This document shows, piece after piece, positions 28,263-38,667 of a DNA stretch of 64,000 nucleotides. The notes beneath the pieces were generated by a model. The model was not told the DNA's origin, ran no database searches, and was given only the letters and a program-made list of their open reading frames with translations. The stretch covers positions 55,596 to 119,595 of the forward strand of contig JALTKS010000101.1 of the NCBI GenBank assembly GCA_027006175.1, in the 5' to 3' direction. The position numbers and the translations under genes are program-made. The DNA comes from Gammaproteobacteria bacterium. Lineage in GTDB: Bacteria > Pseudomonadota > Gammaproteobacteria > AKS1. Positions within the stretch are counted from its first letter, which is position 1. The number at the start of each line of letters is the position of its first letter.

Positions 28263-29144
28263 TTATTCGCCTTTCATCTGTGCAGCCACTTCGTCTGCAA
28301 AGTTTTCGACCTTTTTCTCAATACCTTCGCCTACTTCAAGACGATCGAAACCAAGTACATCGGCATCAGCTGCTTTAACCAGCTTCTCGACATTTTGATC
28401 AGGGTCTTTAACAAATGGCTGTCCGTAGAGACTTTGTTCGTTAAGGAATTTCTTCACCTTACCAACCATCATCTTTTCAATGATTTCAGCAGGCTTGCCA
28501 CTTTCTGCAGCTTGCGCGGCGAAAATAACTTTTTCCTTTTCAACCAGCTCGGCTGGAACGTCGTCTTGTTTAACACAAACAGGCTTGCTTGCTGCAATGT
28601 GCATCGCAATATCACGCGCCATTTCAACACTGCCACCTTTCAGGTCAACAATCACACCAATGCGCACACCATGAGAGTAAGTACCAAGGTGATCGCCTTG
28701 ACGCTTAACAACAGTACAACGACGTACTGTGATGTTTTCACCAATCACTGAAACAAGTGCTTTACGCCCTTCTTCAACGGTTTCGCCTGACGCCAGTGTC
28801 ATACTGGATAAGGCTTCTGCATCAGCGGGTTCGTTAACGAGTGCTGCGTCAGTCACTGCTTTAACGAAAGCCTGGAAGCCATCATCTTTAGCCGCGAAAT
28901 CAGTTTCACTGTTTACTTCAACTAATACAGCAGTTGCACCGTCATCACTCAAGCCGATTTCAATTTTACCTTCTGCTGCAACACGACCCGCTTTCTTGTC
29001 AGCTTTCGCTGCGCCAGACTTGCGCATCATTTCAATTGCGGCATCAATGTCACCATCGGTTTCAACGAGTGCCTTTTTGCATTCCATCATGCCTGCGCCA
29101 GTACGTTCGCGCAGTTCTTTCACTAATGAGGCTGTAATGGCCAT
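28263..29144 (-). CDS. tsf: Elongation factor Ts
   Basis: [22 protein letters not shown]. Confidence 0.99.
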   Translation of the reverse strand: MAITASLVKELRERTGAGMMECKKALVETDGDIDAAIEMMRKSGAAKADKKAGRVAAEGKIEIGLSDDGATAVLVEVNSETDFAAKDDGFQAFVKAVTDAALVNEPADAEALSSMTLASGETVEEGRKALVSVIGENITVRRCTVVKRQGDHLGTYSHGVRIGVIVDLKGGSVEMARDIAMHIAASKPVCVKQDDVPAELVEKEKVIFAAQAAESGKPAEIIEKMMVGKVKKFLNEQSLYGQPFVKDPDQNVEKLVKAADADVLGFDRLEVGEGIEKKVENFADEVAAQMKGE

Positions 29145-29164
29145 ATCTATCTAATCCTCGTTAA

Positions 29165-30028
29165 TTATTCGTCAGCGTCGTCTTTCTTGGCAGCAGTTTT
29201 CTTGGTTGTTGCCTTTTTAGTCGTCGCTTTCTTGGTTGTTGCCTTTTTAGTCGCGGCTTTCTTCTTGGTCGCCTTTTTCTTGACAGGCTTGGCATCGTCA
29301 GCATCTACTTCCATAAACTCATCAGCAGGACCTTCGGTCTTGGTCATGGTTGGACGACTTTCCATTACGGCATCAGCAACCTGTGCAGTGTAAAGTTTAA
29401 TGGCACGAATCGCATCATCGTTACCAGGAATGACGTAATCAACACCGGCTGGAGAGTTGTTTGTATCAACAACACCGATCACAGGAATGCCTAATTTTTT
29501 CGCTTCGCTAATGGCGATGTTTTCGTAACCCACATCAACAACGAAAAGTGCATCAGGAAGACCACCCATATTTTTGATACCACCAAGACTACGATCCAGT
29601 TTTTCCATTTCGCGACGCATGTTTAATGCTTCTTTCTTTGTTACGCGGTCAAAGCTGCCATCTTCAGACATTTTTTCAAGGTCTTTAAGGCGCTTGATTG
29701 ATTGGCGAACTGTTTTGTAGTTCGTCAACATGCCACCTAACCAACGATGGTTAACAAAAGGCATGCCACAACGTTCAGCTTCTTCCTGGACGATCTTGCT
29801 TGCCGCACGCTTAGTGCCAACAAAAAGGATACGACCCTGGTTTGAAGCCATACGGCCAAGGAAATTTAGCGCATCGTTAAATAACGGTACGGTTTTTTCC
29901 AGGTTAATAATATGGATTTTATTACGGTCCCCAAAGATGTAAGGGGCCATTTGAGGGTTCCAGAAACGTGTTTGGTGACCGAAGTGGACACCCGCTTCCA
30001 GCATGTCGCGCATGGAAACATTCGCCAT
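29165..30028 (-). CDS. rpsB: 30S ribosomal protein S2 with Lys/Ala/Thr-rich C-terminal extension
   Basis: [24 protein letters not shown]; start reassigned to MANVSMRDM; tail [38 protein letters not shown]. Confidence 0.98.
   Translation of the reverse strand: MANVSMRDMLEAGVHFGHQTRFWNPQMAPYIFGDRNKIHIINLEKTVPLFNDALNFLGRMASNQGRILFVGTKRAASKIVQEEAERCGMPFVNHRWLGGMLTNYKTVRQSIKRLKDLEKMSEDGSFDRVTKKEALNMRREMEKLDRSLGGIKNMGGLPDALFVVDVGYENIAISEAKKLGIPVIGVVDTNNSPAGVDYVIPGNDDAIRAIKLYTAQVADAVMESRPTMTKTEGPADEFMEVDADDAKPVKKKATKKKAATKKATTKKATTKKATTKKTAAKKDDADE
29201..29260 (-). repeat. Two tandem 30-bp near-identical units within the rpsB 3' end
   Basis: cttggttgttgcctttttagtcgtcgcttt followed directly by cttggttgttgcctttttagtcgcggcttt (2 mismatches). 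Confidence 0.9.
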
Positions 30029-30043
30029 GATAATTCTCCTAAG

Positions 30044-30120
30044 TTTAGGGTTGCGCCTCCACATTTCCCATAGACCAACCTGATTCCCTTATATTACGTA
30101 GGGGTCAAGCACCCGAGCCT
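30044..30120 (-). promoter_or_regulatory. Candidate rpsB leader (ribosomal protein S2 autoregulatory RNA)
   Basis: Transcript-sense CAGGTTGGTCTATGGGAAATGTGGAGGCGCAACCC just upstream of rpsB; GGTTG/CAACC complementarity; resembles my memory of gammaproteobacterial rpsB leaders (GTGGAGGC..AACCC). Confidence 0.5.
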
Positions 30121-30300
30121 ATGCGCCAAAATGTGTGCGATTTATAGTTCACCTGTATCGAAGTTACTCAATAACAGATATGATTTGCCAAACCGGCGCG
30201 CGATTTATACCATAATTGCCCCGCCACAACAACGGATCAGACTGATTTTGGATGAATTTTCACTAAAATTAGCTAAAACACATATAAAACGAAGAGATGT

Positions 30301-31071
30301 ATGGCTGTCACAATAAAAACACCTGAAGAGATAGAGAAAATGCGTATTGCCGGCCGACTGGCTGCCGATGTGCTGGAAATGATTCAACCGCATGTTGAGG
30401 CGGGTATCACCACAGACGAGCTGGATAAGATTTGTCACGATTATATAGTGAATGAGCAGCAGGCCATCCCTGCCCCACTCAATTATCACGGTTTTCCCAA
30501 ATCTATCTGTACCTCGGTCAATCATCAGGTATGCCACGGTATTCCTGCCGATAGAAAACTTAAAAATGGCGATATTATCAATATCGATATCACCGTTATT
30601 AAGGATGAATACCACGGTGATACCAGCAAGATGTTTCTGGTGGGCAAACCCAGCGTCCAGGCAGAACGGATTTGCCGTATTAGCCACGAATGCCTGTTAT
30701 TAGGTATCGACTTGGTCAAACCCGGCACGCAACTCGGTGATATTGGCCATGTCATTCAACAACATGCTGAAAAGAACCATTGCTCCATTGTTCGTGAATA
30801 CTGTGGTCATGGCATTGGTAAACAATTTCACGAAGACCCGCAGGTCGTCCATTATGGCGAGCCTGGCACCGGTCTGGTACTTGAGCAAGGCATGATCTTC
30901 ACCATTGAACCAATGGTGAATATTGGTAAACGCATGATTAAAGTCTTACCCGACAAATGGACTGTGGTAACCAAAGATCGCAGTCTCTCGGCACAATGGG
31001 AACACACCATTCTGGTCACTGATAATGGTCATGAAGTACTTACACAACGTCCTGACGAAAATTTTAGTTAA
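30301..31071 (+). CDS. map: Methionine aminopeptidase type I
   Basis: IKTPEEIEKMRIAGRLAADVLEMI, CGHGIGKQFHEDPQV. Confidence 0.98.
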   Translation: MAVTIKTPEEIEKMRIAGRLAADVLEMIQPHVEAGITTDELDKICHDYIVNEQQAIPAPLNYHGFPKSICTSVNHQVCHGIPADRKLKNGDIINIDITVIKDEYHGDTSKMFLVGKPSVQAERICRISHECLLLGIDLVKPGTQLGDIGHVIQQHAEKNHCSIVREYCGHGIGKQFHEDPQVVHYGEPGTGLVLEQGMIFTIEPMVNIGKRMIKVLPDKWTVVTKDRSLSAQWEHTILVTDNGHEVLTQRPDENFS

Positions 31072-31073
31072 TC

Positions 31074-33728
31074 ATGAGTGAATCTTTATCCGATGTAGCC
31101 TGTCTCAACATGGAAGGCCTGAGTGTTGCTGAAAGAATTAAACATTACCGCGATTACCTGAAACAGTCTGAACAACAAATACGCCATGCCTTTGAAAATA
31201 ACGTTGAGGCAAGTGAATTAGTTCATCGTCACGCAAGTAATATTGATCACGTACTACAACAAGCCTGGCAACATTTCCTTGGAACAAATCAAGATAAAAC
31301 CTCACCATCCCTCATCGCGGTAGGTGGCTATGGGCGTGCTGAATTGCATCCTAATTCAGATATTGATCTCATGTTATTACTTCCCTGTAAAGATGATAGC
31401 CAATGGCATGATGCCATCACACAATTTCTTACTTTCCTATGGGATATCGGCCTTGAAGTCGGACACAGTGTTCGAACACTCGCTGATTGCGTACAACAAG
31501 CCACTGATGACATCACGATTGCAACCAACTTAATGGAGGCACGACTCCTGTTTGGCTCGCAGTCCATGTTTGAAAAAATGCGTGAGCAAACAGGCCCCGA
31601 ACATATTTGGCCAAGCATCGATTTCTTTTCAGCAAAATGGAAAGAACAAATTGCACGCCACGAAAAATTCGATGACACCGCCTATAACCTTGAACCTAAT
31701 ATTAAAGAAGCACCTGGCGGGCTCCGTGATATTCAAATGATTGGTTGGGTAGCGAAACGTCACTTTGGTGCGGAAACATTACGTGATCTGATTTCAAAAG
31801 ATTTTTTAACCGAAGAAGAATGTGATGCATTACTCATGCATCAGAACTTTCTCTGGAAAGTGCGCATGGCACTTCACTTCTTAACCTCACGAAGAGAAGA
31901 TCGTTTGTTATTCGATTTTCAACGCGACCTTGCGCTGCAATTTGACTATGCCGATGATGCGCAGCAGCTTGGTGTCGAAAAATTCATGAAACAGTTTTAT
32001 ATCACTGTTGGTGAATTAAGCCGCTTAAATGAAATGTTACTGCAATTATTCCAAGAAGAGATTCTCTACAAACATGAATCCGAAGCCCCTATTGCAATAA
32101 ATGAACGATTTCAATCCCGTAAAGGTTTTATTGAAATCATCGATGAAAAAATATTTTCTGAACAACCATCCGTATTACTAGAGGTGTTTCTGCTTCTAGA
32201 ACAACACCCTGAACTAAAAGGGGTTCGCGCAGAAACAATTCGTTTAATACGTAGCAACCGCTACCGTATTAATGACGAATTCAGAAATAATGAAACCTGC
32301 AGAAATACTTTTATGGAAATAATTCGCCAGCCACAGGGCATTACCCATGAATTCAGGCGCATGCATCGTTACGGCATACTCGGCGCGTACATTCCTTTGT
32401 TCGAAAAAGTAACGGGGCAAATGCAATATGACTTGTTCCATGTTTACACTGTTGATGAACATACACTGTTTGTTGTACGTAACTTACGCCGGTTTACGGT
32501 TGAAGAGTTCAGTCATGAGTTTCCTCATTGTAGCAAAGTCATTAACGAATTAGAAAAACCCGAAGTGCTCTACCTTGCAGGATTATTTCACGATATAGCA
32601 AAAGGCCGTGGCGGTGATCACTCCGAATTGGGAGCAGATGACGCCTTTAATTTCTGCCGCCATCACTATATGAGCACTTATGATTCAAGTATTGTTGCCT
32701 GGCTTGTTCGAACCCATCTAACCATGTCGAGAATATCGCAACGCGAAGATATTAATGATCCCGACGTCATCAATAATTTTGCTGACATTGTTGGCAATAA
32801 AGAACGACTGGACATGCTGTACTTACTAACAGTTGCGGATATGCGTGCTACCAGTCCACAGGTCTGGAATTCATGGAAAGGCACTCTGCTTAAGAACCTT
32901 TATAACTACACACTTAAAGCACTACGTAAACGACTTAATAGTATAAATAATGCCGATTTAGCTTCCGATATTAAGGAAAAAGCACTGGAAAAACTTATTG
33001 CACAGAAACAAAATCCAAATGACGTGATGCGATTGTGGCAAACGCTTAGCGAAGACTACTTCCTGCGCTATAACATTGAAGAAATCGTTAGCCATGCGAT
33101 AGCTATTCTGTCATTAAAAGAAAATGAACTGCCGCTGATCCTTATCCGCGCGGCAGTAGGTCGAGGTGGCACGGAAGTTTTTATTCATAACAAAGTAAAC
33201 AATACCGTATTTGCTTTAGTCACATCTATCCTTGAACAGAAAGGTGTTAATATTGCGGACGCACGCATTATTCGCTCATCCGATGGCTACTGTTTTGATT
33301 CCTATATCATTCTTGATAGTGATGGTAACGAGATCGATTCACAAGACTTACAACACAGTATTCAGGAAACACTTCTCAAAGAATTAAGTAAAGATACTGA
33401 TAGCACCTATACAATCAGTCGTATGCCGCCAAGGCAATTACGACACTTTACAATGAAAACAGAAGTTCATTTTGATATCGATAATCGAAACAACCATACG
33501 ATTATGGAAGTGATCACCGCAGATCGTGCCGGTTTATTAGCCAGCATTGGTCGTATATTAAATGAAAATCAGCTACAACTTCATAATGCAAGAATCAGTA
33601 CATTTGGTGCGCGAGCTGAAGATTTATTTTACATTACTGATGCGAATGGCGAGCCACTGGATATTATTGTAAAGGAGGTTTTAAGAAATACGGTTATCAA
33701 TGAACTAGACAGCAGTAACAAAATTTAA
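31074..33728 (+). CDS. glnD: [Protein-PII] uridylyltransferase / uridylyl-removing enzyme
   Basis: AVGGYGRAELHPNSDIDLMLL nucleotidyltransferase, HD motif LFHDIAKGRGGDHSELG, two C-terminal ACT domains. Confidence 0.97.
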   Translation: MSESLSDVACLNMEGLSVAERIKHYRDYLKQSEQQIRHAFENNVEASELVHRHASNIDHVLQQAWQHFLGTNQDKTSPSLIAVGGYGRAELHPNSDIDLMLLLPCKDDSQWHDAITQFLTFLWDIGLEVGHSVRTLADCVQQATDDITIATNLMEARLLFGSQSMFEKMREQTGPEHIWPSIDFFSAKWKEQIARHEKFDDTAYNLEPNIKEAPGGLRDIQMIGWVAKRHFGAETLRDLISKDFLTEEECDALLMHQNFLWKVRMALHFLTSRREDRLLFDFQRDLALQFDYADDAQQLGVEKFMKQFYITVGELSRLNEMLLQLFQEEILYKHESEAPIAINERFQSRKGFIEIIDEKIFSEQPSVLLEVFLLLEQHPELKGVRAETIRLIRSNRYRINDEFRNNETCRNTFMEIIRQPQGITHEFRRMHRYGILGAYIPLFEKVTGQMQYDLFHVYTVDEHTLFVVRNLRRFTVEEFSHEFPHCSKVINELEKPEVLYLAGLFHDIAKGRGGDHSELGADDAFNFCRHHYMSTYDSSIVAWLVRTHLTMSRISQREDINDPDVINNFADIVGNKERLDMLYLLTVADMRATSPQVWNSWKGTLLKNLYNYTLKALRKRLNSINNADLASDIKEKALEKLIAQKQNPNDVMRLWQTLSEDYFLRYNIEEIVSHAIAILSLKENELPLILIRAAVGRGGTEVFIHNKVNNTVFALVTSILEQKGVNIADARIIRSSDGYCFDSYIILDSDGNEIDSQDLQHSIQETLLKELSKDTDSTYTISRMPPRQLRHFTMKTEVHFDIDNRNNHTIMEVITADRAGLLASIGRILNENQLQLHNARISTFGARAEDLFYITDANGEPLDIIVKEVLRNTVINELDSSNKI

Positions 33729-34601
33729 TAATCGTTGTCGTAATTTGTTACCTAAACCATATTGAGTACAAAAACGGTTTATACGCATTGTAGTTGGCGA
33801 TGTATATGATAACTTTTTTAGACCTGTTTTCATTGGCGAATTACGGACTATTGTCGCCAGTTGCTGTGAGATAAAGGCCAGTTCCTGATGTTGCTTTAAT
33901 AAATCATGAATACGCAGCGCACCTCTTAGCTTGCTATTTTTAATCTTTTCCAAATTTGCATAAATTTTTTCTAGTGAACCGTATTTATTCAGCAATACAA
34001 TCGCAGTTTTTGCGCCAATGCCGGCTACACCTGGAATATTATCAATACTGTCACCCGCTAATGCCAGAAAATCAACCATCTGCTCTGGTTTTACCCCAAA
34101 CACCTTTCGGCAATCTTTATAACTGTGTTTTATATCTTTAGCATAATTCCAGAAATAATCACCCTGTTTCACTAACTGGGATAAATCTTTATCGCTCGTC
34201 ACAAAGATTGTACTAAAACCATGTTTGCTAACATTGTTTGCGATAGTGCCTATTAAATCATCTGCTTCATAACGTTTACTGGAAAATGCACTAACGCCCA
34301 ATATCTCCGTTAATTTTTTACACAACATAAATTGATATTTTAAATCGTCAGGTGCTTTTTCACGGTTAGCCTTATAGAGGGGATATATTTTATTTCTAAA
34401 ACTCGTGCTCAGACTCTCGTCAAATGCCGCCGCGATGTGTGTTGCCTGTGTCTTCTCTAATAACTGGCATAGAAAATAAGCATAACCATAAACAGCATTA
34501 ACGGCATCACCGTTACTATTCACAATCGAATCTGGCATAGAAAACCAGGCGCGAAAAACATAGATGCTTGCATCAATCAGATAAATTTGACGTTTTTTCA
34601 A
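33705..34601 (-). CDS. Stand-alone 5'-3' exonuclease (Pol I N-domain/ExoIX-like)
   Basis: YLIDASIYVFRAWFSMP, YEADDLIGTIA, VTSDKDLSQLV, GDSIDNIPGVAGIGAKTA (H3TH); no polymerase domain. Confidence 0.92.
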   Translation of the reverse strand: MKKRQIYLIDASIYVFRAWFSMPDSIVNSNGDAVNAVYGYAYFLCQLLEKTQATHIAAAFDESLSTSFRNKIYPLYKANREKAPDDLKYQFMLCKKLTEILGVSAFSSKRYEADDLIGTIANNVSKHGFSTIFVTSDKDLSQLVKQGDYFWNYAKDIKHSYKDCRKVFGVKPEQMVDFLALAGDSIDNIPGVAGIGAKTAIVLLNKYGSLEKIYANLEKIKNSKLRGALRIHDLLKQHQELAFISQQLATIVRNSPMKTGLKKLSYTSPTTMRINRFCTQYGLGNKLRQRLLNFVTAV

Positions 34602-34945
34602 TCGATAAAACTCATTTTATTAATGATTGAATGTTTTACATCATCGTTGTGATAAGGACTCTCTTCACCACAAGAATATAAATGCTGTTCCCATTCCGAC
34701 CATTGCATTTTTTGTTCTATATCACCGCAACTTAGCAGCCGCACGATGACATCACCCACTTTCCAGGGACCGTCACCTTTAATTTCACCAGCTAATAACG
34801 TTGCCACAGGCGGTGTCGATTCCATCCAAAAAGGTTCAACATAGACCATTCCTGATGGGTGTTTAAATGTCTCAGCAATTATCCTGATTTCACCATCAGG
34901 ATACCGCGCCAACATGGGGTGGGATACTGTAAAAACATCTGCCAT
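34598..34945 (-). CDS. Conserved-looking hypothetical protein, 115 aa, translationally coupled to the exonuclease
   Basis: Start of the exonuclease overlaps its stop by 4 nt; no family recognised. Confidence 0.6.
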   Translation of the reverse strand: MADVFTVSHPMLARYPDGEIRIIAETFKHPSGMVYVEPFWMESTPPVATLLAGEIKGDGPWKVGDVIVRLLSCGDIEQKMQWSEWEQHLYSCGEESPYHNDDVKHSIINKMSFID

Positions 34946-34949
34946 TGAT

Positions 34950-37900
34950 TTATTGTGCAGCAGACAGTTCAGAGATCATAACGGGTTTTTCAACGCCATA
35001 GCCTTGAACGAAATCAACCCCTATTTCAGATAGCATTTCTATTATTTCAGCATCTTCTGCATATTCTGCGATAACGCGCTTACCCATAAAATGGCCTATT
35101 TCACAGATAGATTTAACCACCGCGTAATCACTGATACTGGTTTTCATTTCCTTAACAAAAGATCCATCAATTTTTAAATAATCGACAGGTAGATTTTTCA
35201 AATAAGCATAAGAAGACATGCCGCTACCAAAGTCATCCAGTGAGAACTGACAACCAGTGTCTTTAATCCTTTTAATGAATTCTGCAGAATCAGATAAATT
35301 TTCGATACCAATTGTTTCAGTTATCTCAAAGCATAATGCTTTAGATGGCACGCCAGAATCTGTAATTTGTTCGAGAATATAATCGACCAATCTCTCATCA
35401 CTTAGTGAACGCCCTGACAAGTTAATAGAAAATGAGTCAATATTATTTAATATATCTTTGTTCTCACTAATCCAGGCCAATGTTTCCTTGATAACCCAAT
35501 GATCGATGTCAGTAATTCGGTTTCCTAACTCAGCAGCTTCGATGAAGTCCTGAATTGATATTTGCTTTCCATCTTCATCAAACATGACTAACAACACTTC
35601 ATAATGAGGCTTTGTCTCGTTATTATCACCCAAAGGTTGTATTCGTTGGCAACGTAACTTTAAACGCCCCTCATCAAGCACATCATCAATGAGTGAAACC
35701 CAATTAATAACTTCATTTCGGTGGGTAAAGCGTTGTTGCCCTGAACGATAAAGCTGTAGTCTATTTCCCCCCATATCTTTTGCAATCGCACAACTTGATT
35801 CAGCTGCTTGCATAAGGGTTGTTATACTTTCACTTTGTGCGTTAATACTTACAAGCCCCGTACTGGCTCCTGTTGACAACCGCTTACCTTCCCACATGAA
35901 TTTATGACTTCTTATCTGGTAGATATAATCTTCAGCTATTGATAGAGACTCTTCCAAATCAACATTCTCAATCAATAAACCAAATTCATCACCACCTAAT
36001 CGTGCTAATACACACTCATGGTTATCATTTTCAGCTAATAACTTCGCCACTTCAGTAAGCAGCATATCGCCCGCTTCATATCCATGCGCTGTATTTAAAA
36101 TATTAAACTGATCGATATCAAAGAAACATAATGCATGCTTCAAACCTGAATGGCGGGCACTAATTAAAGCTTTGGCAATAACCTTTTCGAATTGGCGGCG
36201 GTTAATTAAACCCGTTAATGGATCATGGGTTGACTCGTAAACTAATTGTTCATTTAACTCTTGAAGCATGGTGTATTGAGCGCGATCCATTGCCGGCTCA
36301 TTTGCATCATCAAGGAAAATGGCTTTACCACTGTGCAACAGAACAGCAAGCTCTTCAAAGAAAATAAACCTGTCTTTCTTACCAAGTGCATCGACAAAAA
36401 CTATTTTGTTCGCATGAGGTGCAACCCAGGCCGCCCTTAATCGTTTGTTATGTTCTTTATCAAGGTCAAATAATACCCAGTCACCTTCTTTTAGACGATG
36501 TGCTCTGCGTAGCCATTCCTGATGATCACCCTCGCAGTCAAACTCTTTTTCTACTTCCGGTGCAGTTTCATCTTCTTTAACGGGTTTTGATTGAAACTCG
36601 TTAATCACTTTTTCTATTTGAACTGCATATTTCTTGTCTTGTGCTTTAATAAGTATATCCAGCTGATCCGATACACGCTGAAAAACATCTAGCGTTCCAT
36701 CAAAATCAGAATTAATCAGATTCACAAGCCAATCAAGCGCCGTTCTTACACTATTTGTTCCTTCAGACTCTTCTTCACCAATCAACAAACCTAATTGTGC
36801 AATTTTATTAACAACCTGCCGAACAAGATGTTCTCGATTCATAAACAAGGAATCATCATCTATTGCCATCTTAAGTACTGGCATTTCAAGGCGTGCAAGC
36901 CATTTATGCATACTTTCAGGAACTTGTGTATCCGTCAAAATAGTGTCAAAAATACTATTGGAAACATCAATAATCTGATTTTCCCGAGGCGCTACAATTT
37001 TTGCTTCACCATTATTATCCACCTCACTAGCAAGAGATGAATAAATGAGTTCTTTAAAATCCTCACGATCAAGCTCAGCACAACTCGACTCTATACGCGC
37101 AAGTGTTTCCACCACCTCACTCGATGTTAATGTTTCACCTTCAGAAACCACATCCACAGCTGTATTCGATGTGCTACCACCTCCGGTATTTGAAAAATCT
37201 GATGCACCACTATGAGAAGTTTGGCTTCGCAACTGTCGTTTTAATGTTCTTAATTCTGCTACTAGTTCATAGATATTATGTTTTGATGCGCCTTGATGAT
37301 GCCCGGATCTGATAGACGAGGATGATACTCCGTTACCGGCTCCGGCTACATCTTGACTGTTCTCCTGAAATGTCTCACGAATATCACCTTCATGCGTAGA
37401 TGATTTTGGAATGTCATATTTTAAATCCGGGAGAATTCCTTTTGATACCAAACAGCTATTCAATTCTTTGTACAACTGCCCAAGCACTGTCGTCAGCAAA
37501 GACTTAAATACCTTATGACAAACCAGAATAATTTTATGATTCAACCCAAATGCCGAAATAGCTTCCTTGAAAGCATGCGTAAATAACGCGGGACCATAAG
37601 GATTATTGTCATTATTTATTGTCACAACAAATAATTCAGATAGGCGTCTGGATAATTGTACTAATACTTCATTATGGGTACGTTGAACACTTTCAATCGT
37701 ACCGGTATCAGCCAACCATTTATCGAGGGTTTCTTCTTCAACAATCGCTAATTCAATATGCTCATTTTCTAGCAATTTAGCATCAGTATGTTTATCTGCA
37801 ATTTGCCCATTCTGGGTTGATGCCAAGTCCTGAATAATAAAATCTGAAAATACCGAAATGAATTTTTCTTTATTATTATTTAAAATTCCTAACGATTCAA

Positions 37901-38453
37901 AATACAAGTTTTGTTGGGCAATTTCTTTTAGCGTTTTAGATTGCTCAAAAAGATCTTCAACAATGCGTTCATGTGTATTCGTTGCAAGTGGCTTCAAATA
38001 GGTAACAATAAGTTCAGTACATGCTGCAATGATATCGGTGTCTGCTTGTTGTGATGAGTTTGGCTTTGTTTTATTAATTTGTGATTGTTGATACGAATTT
38101 GATAACGCCATTAACTGCTGCATTACCTCTGCATCAGGATCCAGTAACCTAACACCTGACGATTCGTCATCTTGATGAACAACACAACCATGTAAAGAAT
38201 GAGGCCGATCAATCGTAAAACGGATCTCAACTTCATCACCCTCATGGAGATTTTCTGCCGTATGTTCTAAATCACGTGCATGCCCGTTAGCCACTAATAA
38301 CATGCCTTCATCACAAAAGTCCCTAATGCTGAAAAGCATTGAAGGTAAATCGGGTGCAATGACTTCAGCGGTTAAATCAAGCGAGTAACGTTTACGAACA
38401 CGCTTGTTTTCCCCCTCAAAACATGGCCCTGATTTAATTACATCATCCGTCAT
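34950..38453 (-). CDS. DUF1631-type protein with N-terminal PilZ-like domain, GGDEF and EAL domains
   Basis: N-term RVRKRYSLDL...DFCDEGM; ARLGGDEFGLLIE; EAL region YEVLLVMF, FEITET, LDDFGSGMSSY, DYLKIDGSFVK, VQGYGVEKP. Confidence 0.88.
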   Translation of the reverse strand: MTDDVIKSGPCFEGENKRVRKRYSLDLTAEVIAPDLPSMLFSIRDFCDEGMLLVANGHARDLEHTAENLHEGDEVEIRFTIDRPHSLHGCVVHQDDESSGVRLLDPDAEVMQQLMALSNSYQQSQINKTKPNSSQQADTDIIAACTELIVTYLKPLATNTHERIVEDLFEQSKTLKEIAQQNLYFESLGILNNNKEKFISVFSDFIIQDLASTQNGQIADKHTDAKLLENEHIELAIVEEETLDKWLADTGTIESVQRTHNEVLVQLSRRLSELFVVTINNDNNPYGPALFTHAFKEAISAFGLNHKIILVCHKVFKSLLTTVLGQLYKELNSCLVSKGILPDLKYDIPKSSTHEGDIRETFQENSQDVAGAGNGVSSSSIRSGHHQGASKHNIYELVAELRTLKRQLRSQTSHSGASDFSNTGGGSTSNTAVDVVSEGETLTSSEVVETLARIESSCAELDREDFKELIYSSLASEVDNNGEAKIVAPRENQIIDVSNSIFDTILTDTQVPESMHKWLARLEMPVLKMAIDDDSLFMNREHLVRQVVNKIAQLGLLIGEEESEGTNSVRTALDWLVNLINSDFDGTLDVFQRVSDQLDILIKAQDKKYAVQIEKVINEFQSKPVKEDETAPEVEKEFDCEGDHQEWLRRAHRLKEGDWVLFDLDKEHNKRLRAAWVAPHANKIVFVDALGKKDRFIFFEELAVLLHSGKAIFLDDANEPAMDRAQYTMLQELNEQLVYESTHDPLTGLINRRQFEKVIAKALISARHSGLKHALCFFDIDQFNILNTAHGYEAGDMLLTEVAKLLAENDNHECVLARLGGDEFGLLIENVDLEESLSIAEDYIYQIRSHKFMWEGKRLSTGASTGLVSINAQSESITTLMQAAESSCAIAKDMGGNRLQLYRSGQQRFTHRNEVINWVSLIDDVLDEGRLKLRCQRIQPLGDNNETKPHYEVLLVMFDEDGKQISIQDFIEAAELGNRITDIDHWVIKETLAWISENKDILNNIDSFSINLSGRSLSDERLVDYILEQITDSGVPSKALCFEITETIGIENLSDSAEFIKRIKDTGCQFSLDDFGSGMSSYAYLKNLPVDYLKIDGSFVKEMKTSISDYAVVKSICEIGHFMGKRVIAEYAEDAEIIEMLSEIGVDFVQGYGVEKPVMISELSAAQ

Positions 38454-38667
38454 AAAAATCCAATACTCACGATTATGTGTAGCCCATACAAACCACCCTA
38501 CCCAACACCTACACTATATATAGTATCGGTAATTGCAGCCAAATAATGAAGCTTTTAATCAATAAATTCTAACTTTTATAAAATCCTGAAATTCTTCTGG
38601 TTCTAACGCCCAGAAACGCCGGCAACATGCTAAAATATCTGGGTTTATTATATAAAGCAGTGAAATT

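Noticed and set aside
28729-29154. 141-aa plus-strand ORF over tsf
   Set aside because: Shadow ORF antisense to tsf.
30205-30687. 160-aa minus-strand ORF opposite map
   Set aside because: Shadow of map; no recognisable domain.
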